Shown here in pieces: positions 11,690 to 23,089 of a stretch of 64,000 nucleotides of DNA (positions are counted from its first letter, which is position 1; every line of letters begins with the position of its first letter). This DNA comes from Lamellibrachia columna (Eukaryota; Annelida; Polychaeta; Sabellida; Siboglinidae). The notes under the pieces were generated by a model that did no database searches, was not told where the DNA came from, and saw only the letters and a program-made list of their open reading frames with translations. The stretch is taken from contig OY759261.1 of the NCBI GenBank assembly GCA_963662155.1, forward strand, positions 43,660,056 through 43,724,055, given 5' to 3'. Both the position numbers and the translations under genes were made by a program.

Positions 11690-12715
11690 TAATGATTATA
11701 CTTGTGGGTTTTCCTCCTTTAAATACTTGAAGTCTGTCAAAAACTCTTAGTAAATTGAATAATTACTTATCACTGATTGTCATAGGGTTAACCAAAAGAT
11801 GGTTAATAAATGAAAAATATATTGATGAGTTGACCGACTTCAGAAGTATTCATCTTTCAAGGCCCTCAAAGAAGGGATGAGGAGTATCCACAAATCTTAT
11901 TACTATTTTGAAATACCAAAACTTAATATTATAACTGCGTATTTAGAATGTATGTTTATTGAAGTTAAGACTTGATCTAAGAAATGTAAAAGAGAAATTA
12001 ATAATTGGCATTATTTATCGGTCACTAAACATAAATATTACTGATTTTACTAATCAAAATACTAAAATTTGGCAAGTACTCAAAGTTGTAAGCAAACAGT
12101 GTTTAATGGCGACTCCAACATCAGTTTGCTTAACTATGATAGCCTACATTGATACAATGTCAAAATCACTCCAACCACTTTCACAGCAATAGACAATATA
12201 TTTGGTGAATATTACCAAATGCACAGAATAATTTATTCAGATCGGATCATTTCCCCAACACTTTCATGAAGTGATGAGTTCTTAGTTGAAGATATATTTA
12301 CAAAAAAAAAAAAAAATATTGCTGATAAGTTGAATGAGTATTTTATGAATTTAAGCATTGCAAAAAGAAAACAATTGTATCAAAGGTTCCTGATGACTAT
12401 CTGTATGGAATTTATAAAATTCCATGTTTCTGACACCAGCAACTATAGATGAAATACAGAAACTTATCGAGCTTGTAAAAAACAAAATTGGGGGAAGGGA
12501 TGGCATAAAACTTAACATCATTAAACAAGGTTATTCCAGTTTGCTTGAACCATCATATTGTTGCCTTATTGTTTGACAATAGATATGTTCCAGATCAGCA
12601 AAAATTTCAATATAGTTCCCATTTTCAAGAATGGTGATGTTACATTAATAAAAAGTTACCGACCTATTTTTTTTTTATGTTGTGCACAAAGATTTTTCTA
12701 GACTAATATATGTGG
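11690..12715 (+). pseudogene. Relic of an older non-LTR retrotransposon inside element B
   Basis: Scattered conserved pieces appear in shifting frames. There is an endonuclease start (TKRWLINEKYIDE, then DFRSIHLSRPSKKG), then IIGIIYRS and a TAIDNIFGEYY piece, then RT pieces KIGGRDGIKLNIIKQ and VPIFKNGD...SYRPI. Many stops and frameshifts show great age. It is not closely similar to the CR1 copies here. Its mirror copy is at about 57655-58640 on the reverse strand. Confidence 0.7.
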
Positions 12716-12889
12716 CGGCGAAGGAAAACCAGTCATTGTCAAACCAATGTAAAGTTGTTTTTTAATTTAACGCATGGAAAATAACACCCTTTCTCATTCC
12801 AAAACAGTTTAGTGTATTCAAATGCTCCCACTAGAATCAAAGTTACAAGAATTTAAAGAGGGCACCCGTCAAAAACTATTTAAGAAGAA

Positions 12890-13215
12890 AAAATTACTTG
12901 TAAAGTTGAGTCGAAAATCATCACAATTCATGTATAAAAAAAACGCTGCCACAGTATAAAAACTTATCCATTGTTATTAGTATAACAATGTCCAATCCAG
13001 TGAAGCAAATGTAGATTGGTCTGTTAGCTTCGGTACACTAAAACATTTATTACATTCTGATGGTTACATTTACAATAAAAAAATTACTTGTAAAGTTGAC
13101 AGTCTAGAATCATGATACTTCACGTGAAAACAAAACTTCACCACAGTCACAGTTTAATAAATTATCTATTGTTATTACTATATTCAATCCAGTGAAGTGA
13201 ATGTAGTTATTTTTT
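12890..13215. repeat. Diverged duplication of about 170 bp in element B
   Basis: Two related segments each contain AAATTACTTGTAAAGTTGA, a Ser/Thr-like AAAAC tract, and TCCAGTGAAG.GAATGTAG. The counterpart in B' is 57130-57480. No gene is seen. Confidence 0.7.
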
Positions 13216-13376
13216 TTTAGTCAAAACAAAACATTTATATTAATAACCAACACCCAAGAGGTAGCAATCTCTTCTTGTGATTAACTCTGAAAAGTACCGT
13301 TGTTGTGTGGCTCTGTGCTTTCAAGTGACATGTCACAGACACACTGTCACCCGGTCGTCCACGTTCGACTCAAATA

Positions 13377-16300
13377 GATTTTAGATTTAACAATATTTAA
13401 AAAGATTGCCATCTCGAACAACAAGTTCCAGATGGCAAGTGGACAAGGAAGCCATTGGCTTATCGAGAGTCCAACAATTTTCTCATTTATGTGTAGCCCG
13501 CCCTTATCAGATACCTGTCAATTCTATTTTTAAACATATTCACACTACTAGCATTAACACAATCATTTGTCAGTTTGTTCCATTCATTTATCACCCTCTG
13601 TGAAAAAGAGTACTTTCTCATGTCCAACCTACACTGCTCCTTAACTAATGCTGCTTTGTGTCCTCTGGTTCTACTGCCTTCTTTAAGTTTGAAGAACATA
13701 TTCCTATCAACATCCTCATAACCGTTTACGATTTTAAATCTCCTGGTCTCTAGTGTTGTCAAACCACATTGTAATAAGCGACTTTCGTAACTAAGGTCTC
13801 TTAATTCTGGAATCATCTTAGTTGCTCTTCGTTGTATTCTTTCTAGCTTATCTATGTCTTTTTTACGATATGGCCTCCATGCTTGAATACAATATTCCAA
13901 ATGTGGTCTAACTATTGCTTTGTACAGGGGTACAATTAGATGTTTCTCCTTATACGTGATAGTTCTCCTAATTAGCCCTAGAATTTGATTTCCTTTCGAA
14001 GCAGCAATCCCACATTGCTCTGAAACTTTCATGTCAGCATTAAATGTTACTCCTAAATCCTTTTCTTGTGTGGTTCTACCTAGTACAGCATCCCCCATTT
14101 TATATTCCTCGCCCATATTTCCATATCCTATGTGTATACATTTACACTTCCCAAAATTGAATAACATTTGCCATTTTTCTGACCATTTAACTAATTTTTC
14201 TAGATCATCCTGTAAACTTTGTTTATCTGTATCATTAGAAACCTTTCTGAATACTTTTGTGTCATCTGCAAATTTGAGTACTTTGCTAGATATGTCATCC
14301 TCCAAATCATTTATATATATTAAAAACAGTATAGGGCCTAACACTGATCCCTGTGGTACCCCACTCAAAACAGATTTCCAGTTTGAAATCTTACCATCTA
14401 CTATTACTCTCTGTCTTCTGTGTGTAAGCCACTTTCCTATCCAGTTGATTACATCATTGCCTATACCATGGGCTTTTAGTTTAAGTAACAATCTTTGATG
14501 TGGCACTTTATCGAAAGCTTTCTGAAAATCTAAGTAGAAAACATCCACTGGTGACCCGTCATCTACCGACTTTGTAATTTCTTCTAAAAACATAAGAGAT
14601 TGGTTAGACATAACCTTGCTTTTAGGAATCCATGTTGAGATGTATTTATTAATTTATGTTTTACGAGGAATTTCACCATGTGGTCTCTAATTAATGTTTC
14701 GAGTAATTTACATACAACTGATGTTAAACTCACTGGTCTGTAATTTTCTGGCTTCTTCCTCGATCCCTTCTTAAATAGTGGCGTAATGTTTGCTTCTTTC
14801 CATTCTGAAGGAACTATTCCTTCTTCTAGTGACAAGTTAAATAAGTTTGCAAGTGGTGTACTAATTTGATCAACAATTTCCTTTAGCAGTTGATTTATTA
14901 TCTTTCATCTTCTTAATTTTCTTTGATATAATTTCAGGAGTTACAAATAACTGCCCTAAATGTTCTGATTTGTTGCCCTCAAATTTAGTCAATGGAACTG
15001 GAAGTGAGCTGATATATTTTGTGGTAAAAACTGAGCTGAAATACTCATTCAGGACCTCTGCCATTTGGAACCCATCTGAAATTATGTTTTCACTGTTGTT
15101 TTCCAGTGGTCCGACCTTATCTCGAACTTTCTGTTTACTCCTTACATAAGCATAGAAACTCTTGCTGTCATTTTTTATATTACCTGCCAATTTTTGTTCA
15201 AAGGTTCTTTTAGATTTTCTAATTTCAGTTGTAGCTAGGTTAAGTGCCTCTTTGTAGTTTGTGTAGTCTTCTACATTTCCAGTGTGTTTATAGACCTTCC
15301 ACAGCATCTGTTTGTGAGCAATTTTTCTAATAGCTTCTTTTGACAGGTGTTTTTTCCTGGATCTTTTCCCTTGTTTTCTTAATGGAATAAATTTCTCAAT
15401 AATGCCCTCAATCTCATATTTTAAACAAGTCCAGCATTCTGTTGCTGTCTTGTTCTTCAGCAAGTTATTCCAATCAATATTTGCTAGATATGTTCTCATC
15501 ACTTTATATTTGCCTTTGTTGAAGTTCCTCCTCCATTGTTTTATATATGTATTCCCTGTTTTTACTTTTATATTAAAATGGATTTGGTTATGGTCACTTG
15601 AACGTAAAGGTTCGTGTACTTTAACATTGTCAACTAATTCATTTTGAGAAGACAAAATTAAATCTAATACATTCCCACCTCTGGTTGGTTCCAAGACATG
15701 TTGAGTAAGGAAACAATCCTGTGTTAGAAGTAGAAACTGATGGTCGTCACCTCCAGCACTCTCTAATGATTCCCATTGTATATGGCCATGGTTAAAATCA
15801 CCCATTATAACACATTCTCCCTTGCTCACCTCCCTTATCGCCTTTTGTAATTTTACATCTTCCTCTTGTCCTATGTTAGGACTACGATAAACTACTCCTA
15901 TTGTTAATGTTGAGTTCTTGGTAACTATGTTACACCAAATTGCTTCCACACTATCTGCTTCACTTTTCAGTGTAATTTCATATGCTTGGATATATTCTTT
16001 AATATACAAAATTACTCCACCTCCCCTTCTTTCTCGTCTATCCTTCCTAAACATTACATAGCCTGTCAGTGCTAACTCAGCATCTACTATATCTTCATTT
16101 GCCCATGATTCTGTGATGCCTATTACATGAGGATCAATATCTGCTACCATAATGTCTAACTCACTTTTTTATTTACTATGCTCCTGGCATTTAAGCATAC
16201 ACATTTAAGTTCATTGTCTGAAATTATTGGTGAACATTTCTTTGGATGTGTATTTGTAGTAGTACTCCTTTGAGTTTTCTCTGTCAGTTCCCCCTGCGCA

Positions 16301-16990
16301 TCTAGTTTAAATAATCTATGGTACCTGTGCCCTCGTCGACAACTCTGACAAACTCACACGCAAGAACTGCAGCGCCCTTCCCTGTCAGATGAAGTCCATC
16401 TCTCATGAAAAAGTCACCTCTTCCCACAAAGTTTAACCACATGTCTACGAAGCCTACTCCCTCCTCCATACATACCTTCTGTACCTGTGTGTTGATCGCC
16501 ATCCTTCTACAGTTCCTATATTCCTCACCCCTGCCTCCCATTATTGGTAATATCCCCGACAATACGATCTGCCCAACTCGTGCCTCTTTAAGTGTCTTGA
16601 TCAACCTCCTGTACTTACCAATGATGGCTGACGCTCCCTCCTTATCTGCATTGTTCTTTCCCACATGCACGAGAACAGCACCTCCCGTGCCACCACCCAT
16701 GACCTGTCCTGCCTTCTCTACTATATCCTCTGCTTTTGCCCCTGGTAGGCATACTGTTATGTCATCTCCTCTATTTACAATTTTATCCACTTTCCTAATG
16801 ATGGAATCCCCCATAAATACCCGGGCTTTCCTCGCTTTCCCCTGTGATACTACATCAACATCAGCAAAGCTCCTTTCCTGTTGCACACTACTAGTATGCC
16901 CCCTTTCTCTCATATCATCAACCTTTACTGTCTTACCACCTGGCAATCCCTCTCCACTCACCCGCTTACCTCTCTTTTGTTGCATTCTCT
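13377..16990 (-). mobile_element. CR1-type LINE, 5'-truncated, nested in B
   Basis: On the reverse strand it runs from within ORF1 (16990) to the 3' tail (short AATCTTGTTA-type repeats, not poly-A). The empty site is seen in B' (56960-56985): flanks CGACTCAAATA and CAGAGTCATCG join there with three extra bases. Insertion here therefore removed about 3 bp and left no clear target duplication. It shares three disabling lesions with the copy at 51392-56006. It also has its own 24-nt in-frame deletion in ORF2 and a small insertion in ORF1. Confidence 0.9.
13487..16180 (-). pseudogene. CR1 ORF2 (endonuclease-RT), disabled
   Basis: The endonuclease part (14900-16150) has GITESW, GDFNHGHIQW and SSDHNQIHF. 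The RT part (13487-14611) has YLDFQKAFDKVPH, SGVPQGSVLGP and FADDTK. Lesions are a 1-nt loss before the first conserved codons (about 16165), loss of about 26 nt removing the PGVDGIP region of RT (about 14885), and a 1-nt loss in a T run (about 14590). The private LRGDQIEV deletion is near 13738. Encoded products would nick target DNA and copy the RNA; this copy cannot make the full protein. Confidence 0.9.
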
Positions 16991-17150
16991 GCAGAGTCAT
17001 CGTCACTACTGCCGATTGGGCATGTCCCAAAGTAATCACTCGCAAATTCATTGAGCCAGAGTCTCCGCTTGCGATATTCTGCATGTTCATCAACGTCAAC
17101 GCGTAGAGACAACGAGCAACTTTGTTCGATCCAACCACGGGCCCAACCAT
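16302..17150 (-). CDS. Chimeric open frame: element-B leader fused to CR1 ORF1 esterase
   Basis: An uninterrupted 282-codon reverse frame crosses the LINE junction at 16990. Residues 1 to about 54 come from element B sequence (an alternative frame to the MAACVHGW frame), the rest from CR1 ORF1. The C-terminal part is an SGNH hydrolase-type domain with MGDSIIRK (block I), a block III sequence GKNN where sister copies have GTNN, and DGLHLTGKG with the late His. In CR1 ORF1 this esterase domain is known; its target may be lipid. Whether this fusion is expressed is unknown, and it may be coincidental. Confidence 0.45.
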   Translation of the reverse strand: MVGPVVGSNKVARCLYALTLMNMQNIASGDSGSMNLRVITLGHAQSAVVTMTLQRMQQKRGKRVSGEGLPGGKTVKVDDMRERGHTSSVQQERSFADVDVVSQGKARKARVFMGDSIIRKVDKIVNRGDDITVCLPGAKAEDIVEKAGQVMGGGTGGAVLVHVGKNNADKEGASAIIGKYRRLIKTLKEARVGQIVLSGILPIMGGRGEEYRNCRRMAINTQVQKVCMEEGVGFVDMWLNFVGRGDFFMRDGLHLTGKGAAVLACEFVRVVDEGTGTIDYLN

Positions 17151-17193
17151 GGACGCAGGCAGCCATCTTGGATTTTTTGAAAATCGTAAACAC
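16991..17193 (-). pseudogene. Small element-B reading frame, interrupted by the LINE
   Basis: Reverse frame starting MFTIFKKSKMAACVHGW, or from the better-placed ATG of MAACVHGW (AAGATGG context). It is cut after the acidic GSSDDDS by the CR1 insertion. The uninterrupted version is at 56794-57015. A third partial copy of its 5' region is at 63821-64000. No known domain was recognised. Confidence 0.45.
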
Positions 17194-17694
17194 GAAACGG
17201 AATTCGTCCTATAGTCTTATATTTCCAATTAAATCCGCTTCGACAACTGGTTGTGCAGTTGAGTAATATATACAGATATAAACCACAGCAGCATCAAACT
17301 AATCTAATCACTAATCGATCTACATAAACACTCCAATCCAACTTCTTCTTTTTGCGCACTGCCACTGCAGTTATGAACCGCGTGATTTATAAATAGCTTT
17401 CGAATGGTATGCTATATATAGACCTGACAATTACTGATCAAGGGTGTAAGCGTTCGCATAATAGTGCGCATTTCATTTTAAAATACAGTAATTTAGAATG
17501 AACTCTACAAAAACACAAAAAAGTACACCATTTAGAGCACTAGCTTATACGTAAATATGCTAACATCGTAGTAAAATATCAGGTTTTCCCCACTAACCGC
17601 AACGCCAGCGATATGTGGGTTTTTCCCCTGGGTTTTCATTGAATTTAAAATTAAAATTGTAATTTAAAACTAAAATAAAAAAAAAAAAAAAAAA

Positions 17695-17800
17695 AATGGT
17701 CAACATCCGCAAGTCGCCTCATCATCATCACCCTCGAGCCTCTGGCGAGGTGGAGACACCCCTAAGCTCGCGACCTCTGGCTTGATGGTCAACATCCGCA
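17695..17800. repeat. About 90-bp tandem duplication near the right end of B
   Basis: ATGGTCAACATCCGCAAGTC occurs twice about 87 bp apart, with CTCGCGACCTCTGGC-type sequence between. It is preceded by an A-rich run (17668-17695). The same duplication appears reversed at about 56095-56235. Confidence 0.75.
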
Positions 17801-18077
17801 AGTCGTCTCATCGTCATCGTCATAGTTGTAGTCGTAGTGATATTACACGCTACCCATGTTGTATCATCATGCTGCTTGTGTTGTTCAATAAAATACGTGT
17901 GCACTCGTACGATATCGTGTTTTGCTCGTTTCTCGTCTCCTCGTTGGGTCCTTTGATCTCAGTTATTAATGACCATTGTTAGCACGCGCCCCTCTCTGGG
18001 TCAAGATTCACCGCAGACGACATAAACTTAGGGTTACACAACCATCAACACGTTGGGGTTACACTTAGGATTATCTC

Positions 18078-18286
18078 CATTCGCCAGGAGGCGCTCCTAC
18101 AGCCGCTAGGGGGCGCTCTGATGTGCTGCGTGCGCAACCGGAAGTCGTTAATGCACATGGTCTCCGGCATTCGCCAGGAGGCGCTCCTACAGCCGCTAGA
18201 GGACGCTCTGGTGTGCTGCGTGCGCAACCGGAAGTCGTTAATGCACATGGTCTCCGGAATTAATCCTTCAGACCCTAACCCCTACT
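18078..18286 (-). repeat. Right TIR of element B
   Basis: Reverse complement of the left TIR with two tandem subunits. It contains CCGCTAGGGGGCGCT at 18103-18117, which resembles the CTCF binding core. The outer end CCCTAACCCCTACT abuts the right target duplication at 18287. Confidence 0.9.
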
Positions 18287-18592
18287 GCTTACGTGAGTGC
18301 GTCCGATCGTGTGTGCGAGCGTGCGTCAGTGTGCGCCTGCATGCCTTCGTGCGTATTATTCACATACGCAATAAAAAATACATATATGAACATCCGAATT
18401 AACCACGCACAATATGCTCACATGTATACATATTTCAATTTATGTATAATTGTATAAAATGGAAGTTTTTAATGTTATCAATGTTATTAGTGATATTTGG
18501 AATGCTGCTAACTTTACATGTAGTAAAGTTGTAGTAAAATTAATGTCACAGATATAATCCAATTTTGACATTTACATTCCTTAAAATAGCAT

Positions 18593-19497
18593 GGGGAGAG
18601 CGGGGCTAGTTGTAACACGGATACGTTTAACAGACGTGTGACAGAAAAAAACTGCAAATGCAAATTATTTCGCAAGGTAACAGTATGCTCATCAATAGTT
18701 TTCAGCATGTCACGTGTGATATCACGTGGATCAATTAAAAAGCTTAGAAACGGTGCCATGTTAAAGAAAACAATCGCTTGTCTTCCTGTTCAGGTTTTGT
18801 GTACACATGACTGATCCTATCCTGTTCTTCCTTTTGTAGTTCTAGCCGTGACTATATGCTCTAGCTGTTACATAATAACACGCCATTAAGAAGTGCCTTT
18901 AGTATGTTTTAATGTAATTACAGGTATTGTGAAGTAGATGGTGCAGATGCAATACTTCCCCGGACAAATTGAAACACTGTGGTATCAAGCGAACACATTC
19001 ACTGGGAGAAACAAAGAGTAGGGAAACTGTCACACATTGTATGATGGGTGGTGATTAATAAATGTTGTAATTAACATGATTTAATCATTATAGTGTTTGC
19101 ACCGTGTTCCAGTAGGGGATCTGCCCATTACTTTTCAAATAAGCATTTTAGCTAGGGCCAATTGAAGCTAATCATATATCCTAAATATGCATTAAGCCAC
19201 TTTAAAGCCATTCATTGATTATACTGGTACGCTACATGTTGTCGCAACGATAACGCATGTATTACATCATGCCCTGCTGGTTGTTTAAACTTGCCCCGCT
19301 TCGTAAATTGTAACACTTTAGGAGACGTCATCAAACGTATCATTCCAAAGATGTGTACTGCATTAAGCATTATTTCATGCAATTGCTATCTGCGTAAGAT
19401 ATTTGCGGTATCTTTGGGATTGAAACAGTTTCGATCGGGTAACTAATTCGAACAGCAATCCTGAAATATTCTGTTTTTGTTACAACTAGCCCCGGTC
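18593..19497. mobile_element. Possible small TIR element (about 0.9 kb)
   Basis: GGGGAGAGCGGGGCTAGTTG... at 18593 recurs inverted at the right as the first unit of the 29-bp array (about 19471-19497), with 24 of 25 bases matching. Between them there is no coding domain. It could be a non-autonomous transposon; the target duplication cannot be judged because the right end is tandemly amplified. Confidence 0.4.
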
Positions 19498-20166
19498 TCC
19501 CCTACCTGTTACAACTAGCCCCGATCTCCCCTACATGTTACAACTAGCCCCGATCTCCCCTACATGTTACAACTAGCCCCGGTCTCCCCTACATGTTCCA
19601 ACTAGCCCAGGTCGCCCCTACATGTTACAACTAGCCCCGGTCTCCCCTACATGTTACAACTAGTCCCGGTTTCCCCTACATGTTACAACTAGCCCAGGTC
19701 TCCCCTACATGTTACAACTCGCCCCGGTCTCCCCTACATGTTATAAGTAGCCCCGGTCTCCCCTATATGTTACAACTAGCCCCGTTCTCCCCTACATGTT
19801 ACAACTAGCCCCGGTCTCCCCTACATGTTACAACTAGCCCCAGTATCCCCTACATGTTACAACTAGCCCCGGTCTCCCCTACATGTTACAAATAGCCCCG
19901 GTCTCCCCTACACGTTACAACTAGCCCCGGTCTCCCCTACATGTTACAACTAGCCCCGGTCTCCCCTACATGTTACAACTAGCCCAGGTCTCCCCTACAT
20001 GTTACAACTAGCCCCGGTCTCCCCTACATGTTACAACTAGCCCCGGTCTCCCCTACATGTTACAACTAGCCCGGTCTCCCCTACATGTTACAACTAGCCC
20101 CAGTCTCCCCTACATGTTACAACTAGCCCCGGTCTCCCCTACATGTTACAACTAGCCCCGGTCTCC
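19471..20166. repeat. 29-bp minisatellite, about 23-24 copies
   Basis: The unit is about GTTACAACTAGCCCCGGTCT plus CCCCTACAT. Copies differ at one or two bases, and one has lost a base near 20072. There are no spacers, so this is not a CRISPR array. Confidence 0.95.
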
Positions 20167-20206
20167 TAGCTTACTTATTCTTACCGTGCGTGTGTGTTGG
20201 TGTGTG

Positions 20207-20396
<190 letters not shown>

Positions 20397-20459
20397 ATAT
20401 GTGTATGTGTATGTATGTGCATATGTGTACATGTGTACTTGTGTGCATATAAGTACGTG

Positions 20460-21064
20460 CACATTAGTAGACTCACCACCAATTGAACTGAACGTTCACA
20501 ATAGAACATGCAATCAGTTGTATATCACAACATTACATTTATCAATGTAAACTCATTTGTTCCTTTGATAATTACAAAACATGTGTGAGTTGAAGCAGTG
20601 TAAGTCATCATGGGTGTCTAGACACAGCATTCATATTAATGTGATTGATTTGTATTGTGCTGTCCGGTGCCACCCATCATTTTGTCTAAAGATCATTGAA
20701 CCTGTTTACATACTATATTGCATGCGATGTATGCGATTGAATATAGGATTGTGTAAGTTATTAATCAAATCCGGGCAGAAATATGAGTGCATTTTAATAA
20801 CCAGGGTTGATTGGTTGGAGTTACAGGGTCATAGTCTAATAATTATTTTCCGTAAATAATGTTATATGTTATAGGATCGTCTACCTGGTACTGTGTGCGC
20901 TTCTTCAGACCTACACACCTTTAAAGAAACTTTGAACACCAACTGGTCATAACAGATGTTGAACTGGATTAACAACTGTTATGACCAACGACTCAAAAAG
21001 ATATATTGTATTCTGACATTTAAAATCGCAATCTTTTGATTACTAGTTACTACAGTAACTTTTT
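20460..21064. other. Non-coding, possible LINE 3' crumb
   Basis: No gene is supported. About 20875-20960 reads DRLPGTVCASSDLHTFKETLNT in the forward direction, which resembles the last conserved block of many LINE ORF2 proteins; this is weak. Confidence 0.3.
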
Positions 21065-21240
21065 TGCAGGCATGGGGCAATTAATTTGTTACTTAATTAA
21101 ATTACAATTAACTCAGAAATGTTCCAATTGAATTAAACTAAATTAATCTCACACACTTCTCATGTCAATTAAATTAAAATGACCTCCCAAACTCTTCAAT
21201 TAAATTAAATTAAAAATGAATTATGTTTTGGTAGAAATGC
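21065..21240. repeat. AATTAAATTA-rich repeat, left member of an inverted pair
   Basis: Begins GCAGGCATGGGGCAATTAAT and is rich in AATTAAATTAAA. The mirror sequence is at 26040-26215, which ends in TTAACCCATGCCTGTAC. Confidence 0.6.
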
Positions 21241-21390
21241 AGATTACATTCATACGTCACTGTTTTTTGTAAGCTTAAGCACTTGATGCAAGTCACCATT
21301 GAAATAATAACATGCTAATTGTTATTTACACATTTTATAACAGTTCTAAAATCACAAGTAGGTAAAGGTTACTGTCACGACGGTACAGTG

Positions 21391-21479
<89 letters not shown>

Positions 21480-21923
21480 ATGCTATCATCAAACAAATCT
21501 GAACATTATTGTTGACTTATAAAATAAATGTGTTTTGCTTATACAATATTTATATACCAAGACATTTGTTCTTGGGGTATTTAATCATATTTTAATTCAT
21601 GTTTTTTTTCTGAAAGAAATATATATTTGTGGCTGAAGATTTGCTGGGTGTGGAGTTTTCTCTTATATTCAACCCCCAAATTAACAAAACCGGGTAACTA
21701 CACGCATAATTTCTATACACCAAGTTGTGACTTAAGCAATATCTTACTGCAAAATCATTAGGTTTCCCCTTTATACACTAGCATTTAAATATTTATACAC
21801 AATGTTTTATGTATCACTAGAACTGGCGTGCTTTTGATTCCAGTTAGCGCTGTACAAAGACCCGAAACTGAAGCTATTTTACTTTTTTATGCATGTTATA
21901 TATGTTCACTTGCAAATGTACAG

Positions 21924-22013
<90 letters not shown>
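21241..22013. repeat. AT-rich stretch with two (TA)n arrays
   Basis: TA arrays lie at about 21395-21477 and 21940-22011, the second preceded by a poly-A run. No gene is seen between them. Confidence 0.9.
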
Positions 22014-22015
<2 letters not shown>

Positions 22016-22255
22016 GGGGGAAGACGACGAGAGAGATGCTAGGGTGAACTCACCTCAGCCTGGGAGGAGGTTGAGAGGAGGTAAGGTGACAGGTCGTAGG
22101 GAGACAGGACGGAAGGAGACGGGACATAGGGAGACAAGACGAAAGGAGACGAGAAGGAAAGAAATGGGAGGGAAGACAAATGGATCGAAGGAAAGGGGAG
22201 TGGGGGAGATAGTAGCGAATGACTCGGGGGGGGGGAGGAGACGATAGTTAAGGCG

Positions 22256-23002
22256 ATGGGAGTGAGGGAGACGGGAGGGAAGGTGACGGGAGCACAAGTT
22301 AGCCAGGAGACGGCAGGGAAAGGTGTAATGTTGATGCGTGAGAGAGAGCCTGATAACAGTCTGCCACCAAGTGCAAAGGCTGCAGGACAGACTGTGATGG
22401 AGGGGATCCATCGGAAGAGCTATTCCGAGGCAGTGATAGAGGGGGTGAAAAAGAGAGCGAGGGTGTTTGTGGGGGACTCAATAGTTAGGAAGACCGACAG
22501 AGTCTTAAACAAGGGAGAGGACGTTGTAGTTTGCTTGCCTGGGGCCAAAATAGAGGCAATAACTGAGAGGGTAGAAAACATTGTTGGTTTGGGCAAGGGT
22601 GGATCTGTTTTAGTACACATAGGGACAAATACCGTAGAGAGGGAGGGTACAACTGCCATAGTTAGGAAATACAGGAATTTGGTCAGAACACGTAAGCAGA
22701 CGCGGGTTGAGCAGGTAATGCTGTCAGGGATTCTACCATTAATAGGAAGGAGGGGTCATAGATATCGAAATTGCCGGGGGATGGCCATTAACATGGTAGT
22801 CGAGAAGCTATGTAGGGAAGAGGAAGTGGGTTTTGTGGATTTGTGGGGAAGTTTTGTTGGAAGGGCTGATATGTACATGAAGAACGGGCTGCATCTAAGT
22901 AGAAAGGGGGCAGCAGTAGTTGCGGATGGACTAGCAGCAGCAGTAGACAGTGGCATGGGTAGCATAACGAATATTTTTGGTAGTCAACACTATTTAAACT
23001 AG
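22256..23002 (+). CDS. CR1 ORF1 SGNH-esterase protein
   Basis: A 248-aa open frame from ATG at 22256. An earlier in-phase-shifted frame (22016-22247) encodes an RRETGRKETG-type charged linker and suggests that the original ORF1 started further upstream. The SGNH-like domain has FVGDSIVRK (block I), HIGTNTV (block III) and NGLHLSRKG (late His). This domain is known from ORF1 of CR1-clade elements. No PHD-like finger remains, as the copy is 5'-truncated. Confidence 0.75.
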   Translation: MGVRETGGKVTGAQVSQETAGKGVMLMREREPDNSLPPSAKAAGQTVMEGIHRKSYSEAVIEGVKKRARVFVGDSIVRKTDRVLNKGEDVVVCLPGAKIEAITERVENIVGLGKGGSVLVHIGTNTVEREGTTAIVRKYRNLVRTRKQTRVEQVMLSGILPLIGRRGHRYRNCRGMAINMVVEKLCREEEVGFVDLWGSFVGRADMYMKNGLHLSRKGAAVVADGLAAAVDSGMGSITNIFGSQHYLN

Positions 23003-23089
23003 AAGCGCAGGGGGTTACTTAGAGAAGCCTCAAGCAGGACAAGAGGCCACTAGCACAGATAAGCCAATACCAAAATGTCCGAAAAACAT

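Larger units (their letters stand above)
8518..18286. mobile_element. Foldback-like TIR element B (9.77 kb, with nested LINE)
   Basis: The block is bounded by 209-bp terminal inverted repeats (8518-8726 and 18078-18286) that start AGTAGGGGTTAGGG. The left flank (8506-8517, GCGTACGTGAGT) and right flank (18287-18298, GCTTACGTGAGT) match at 11 of 12 bases and look like a target-site duplication. The interior holds a near-palindrome, a 10-bp repeat tract, two minisatellites, an old LINE relic, a nested CR1 copy (13377-16990) and a small reading frame. Without the CR1 copy the element is about 6.2 kb. No transposase was recognised. Long TIRs made of tandem subrepeats recall foldback/MULE-type elements; class membership is inference. 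The same element lies at 51087 with reversed interior. Confidence 0.8.

Noticed and set aside
19471..20166. 29-bp repeat array as a CRISPR
   Set aside because: Units are directly adjacent with no unique spacers, in a eukaryotic context. The array at 41385-41707 was rejected for the same reason.
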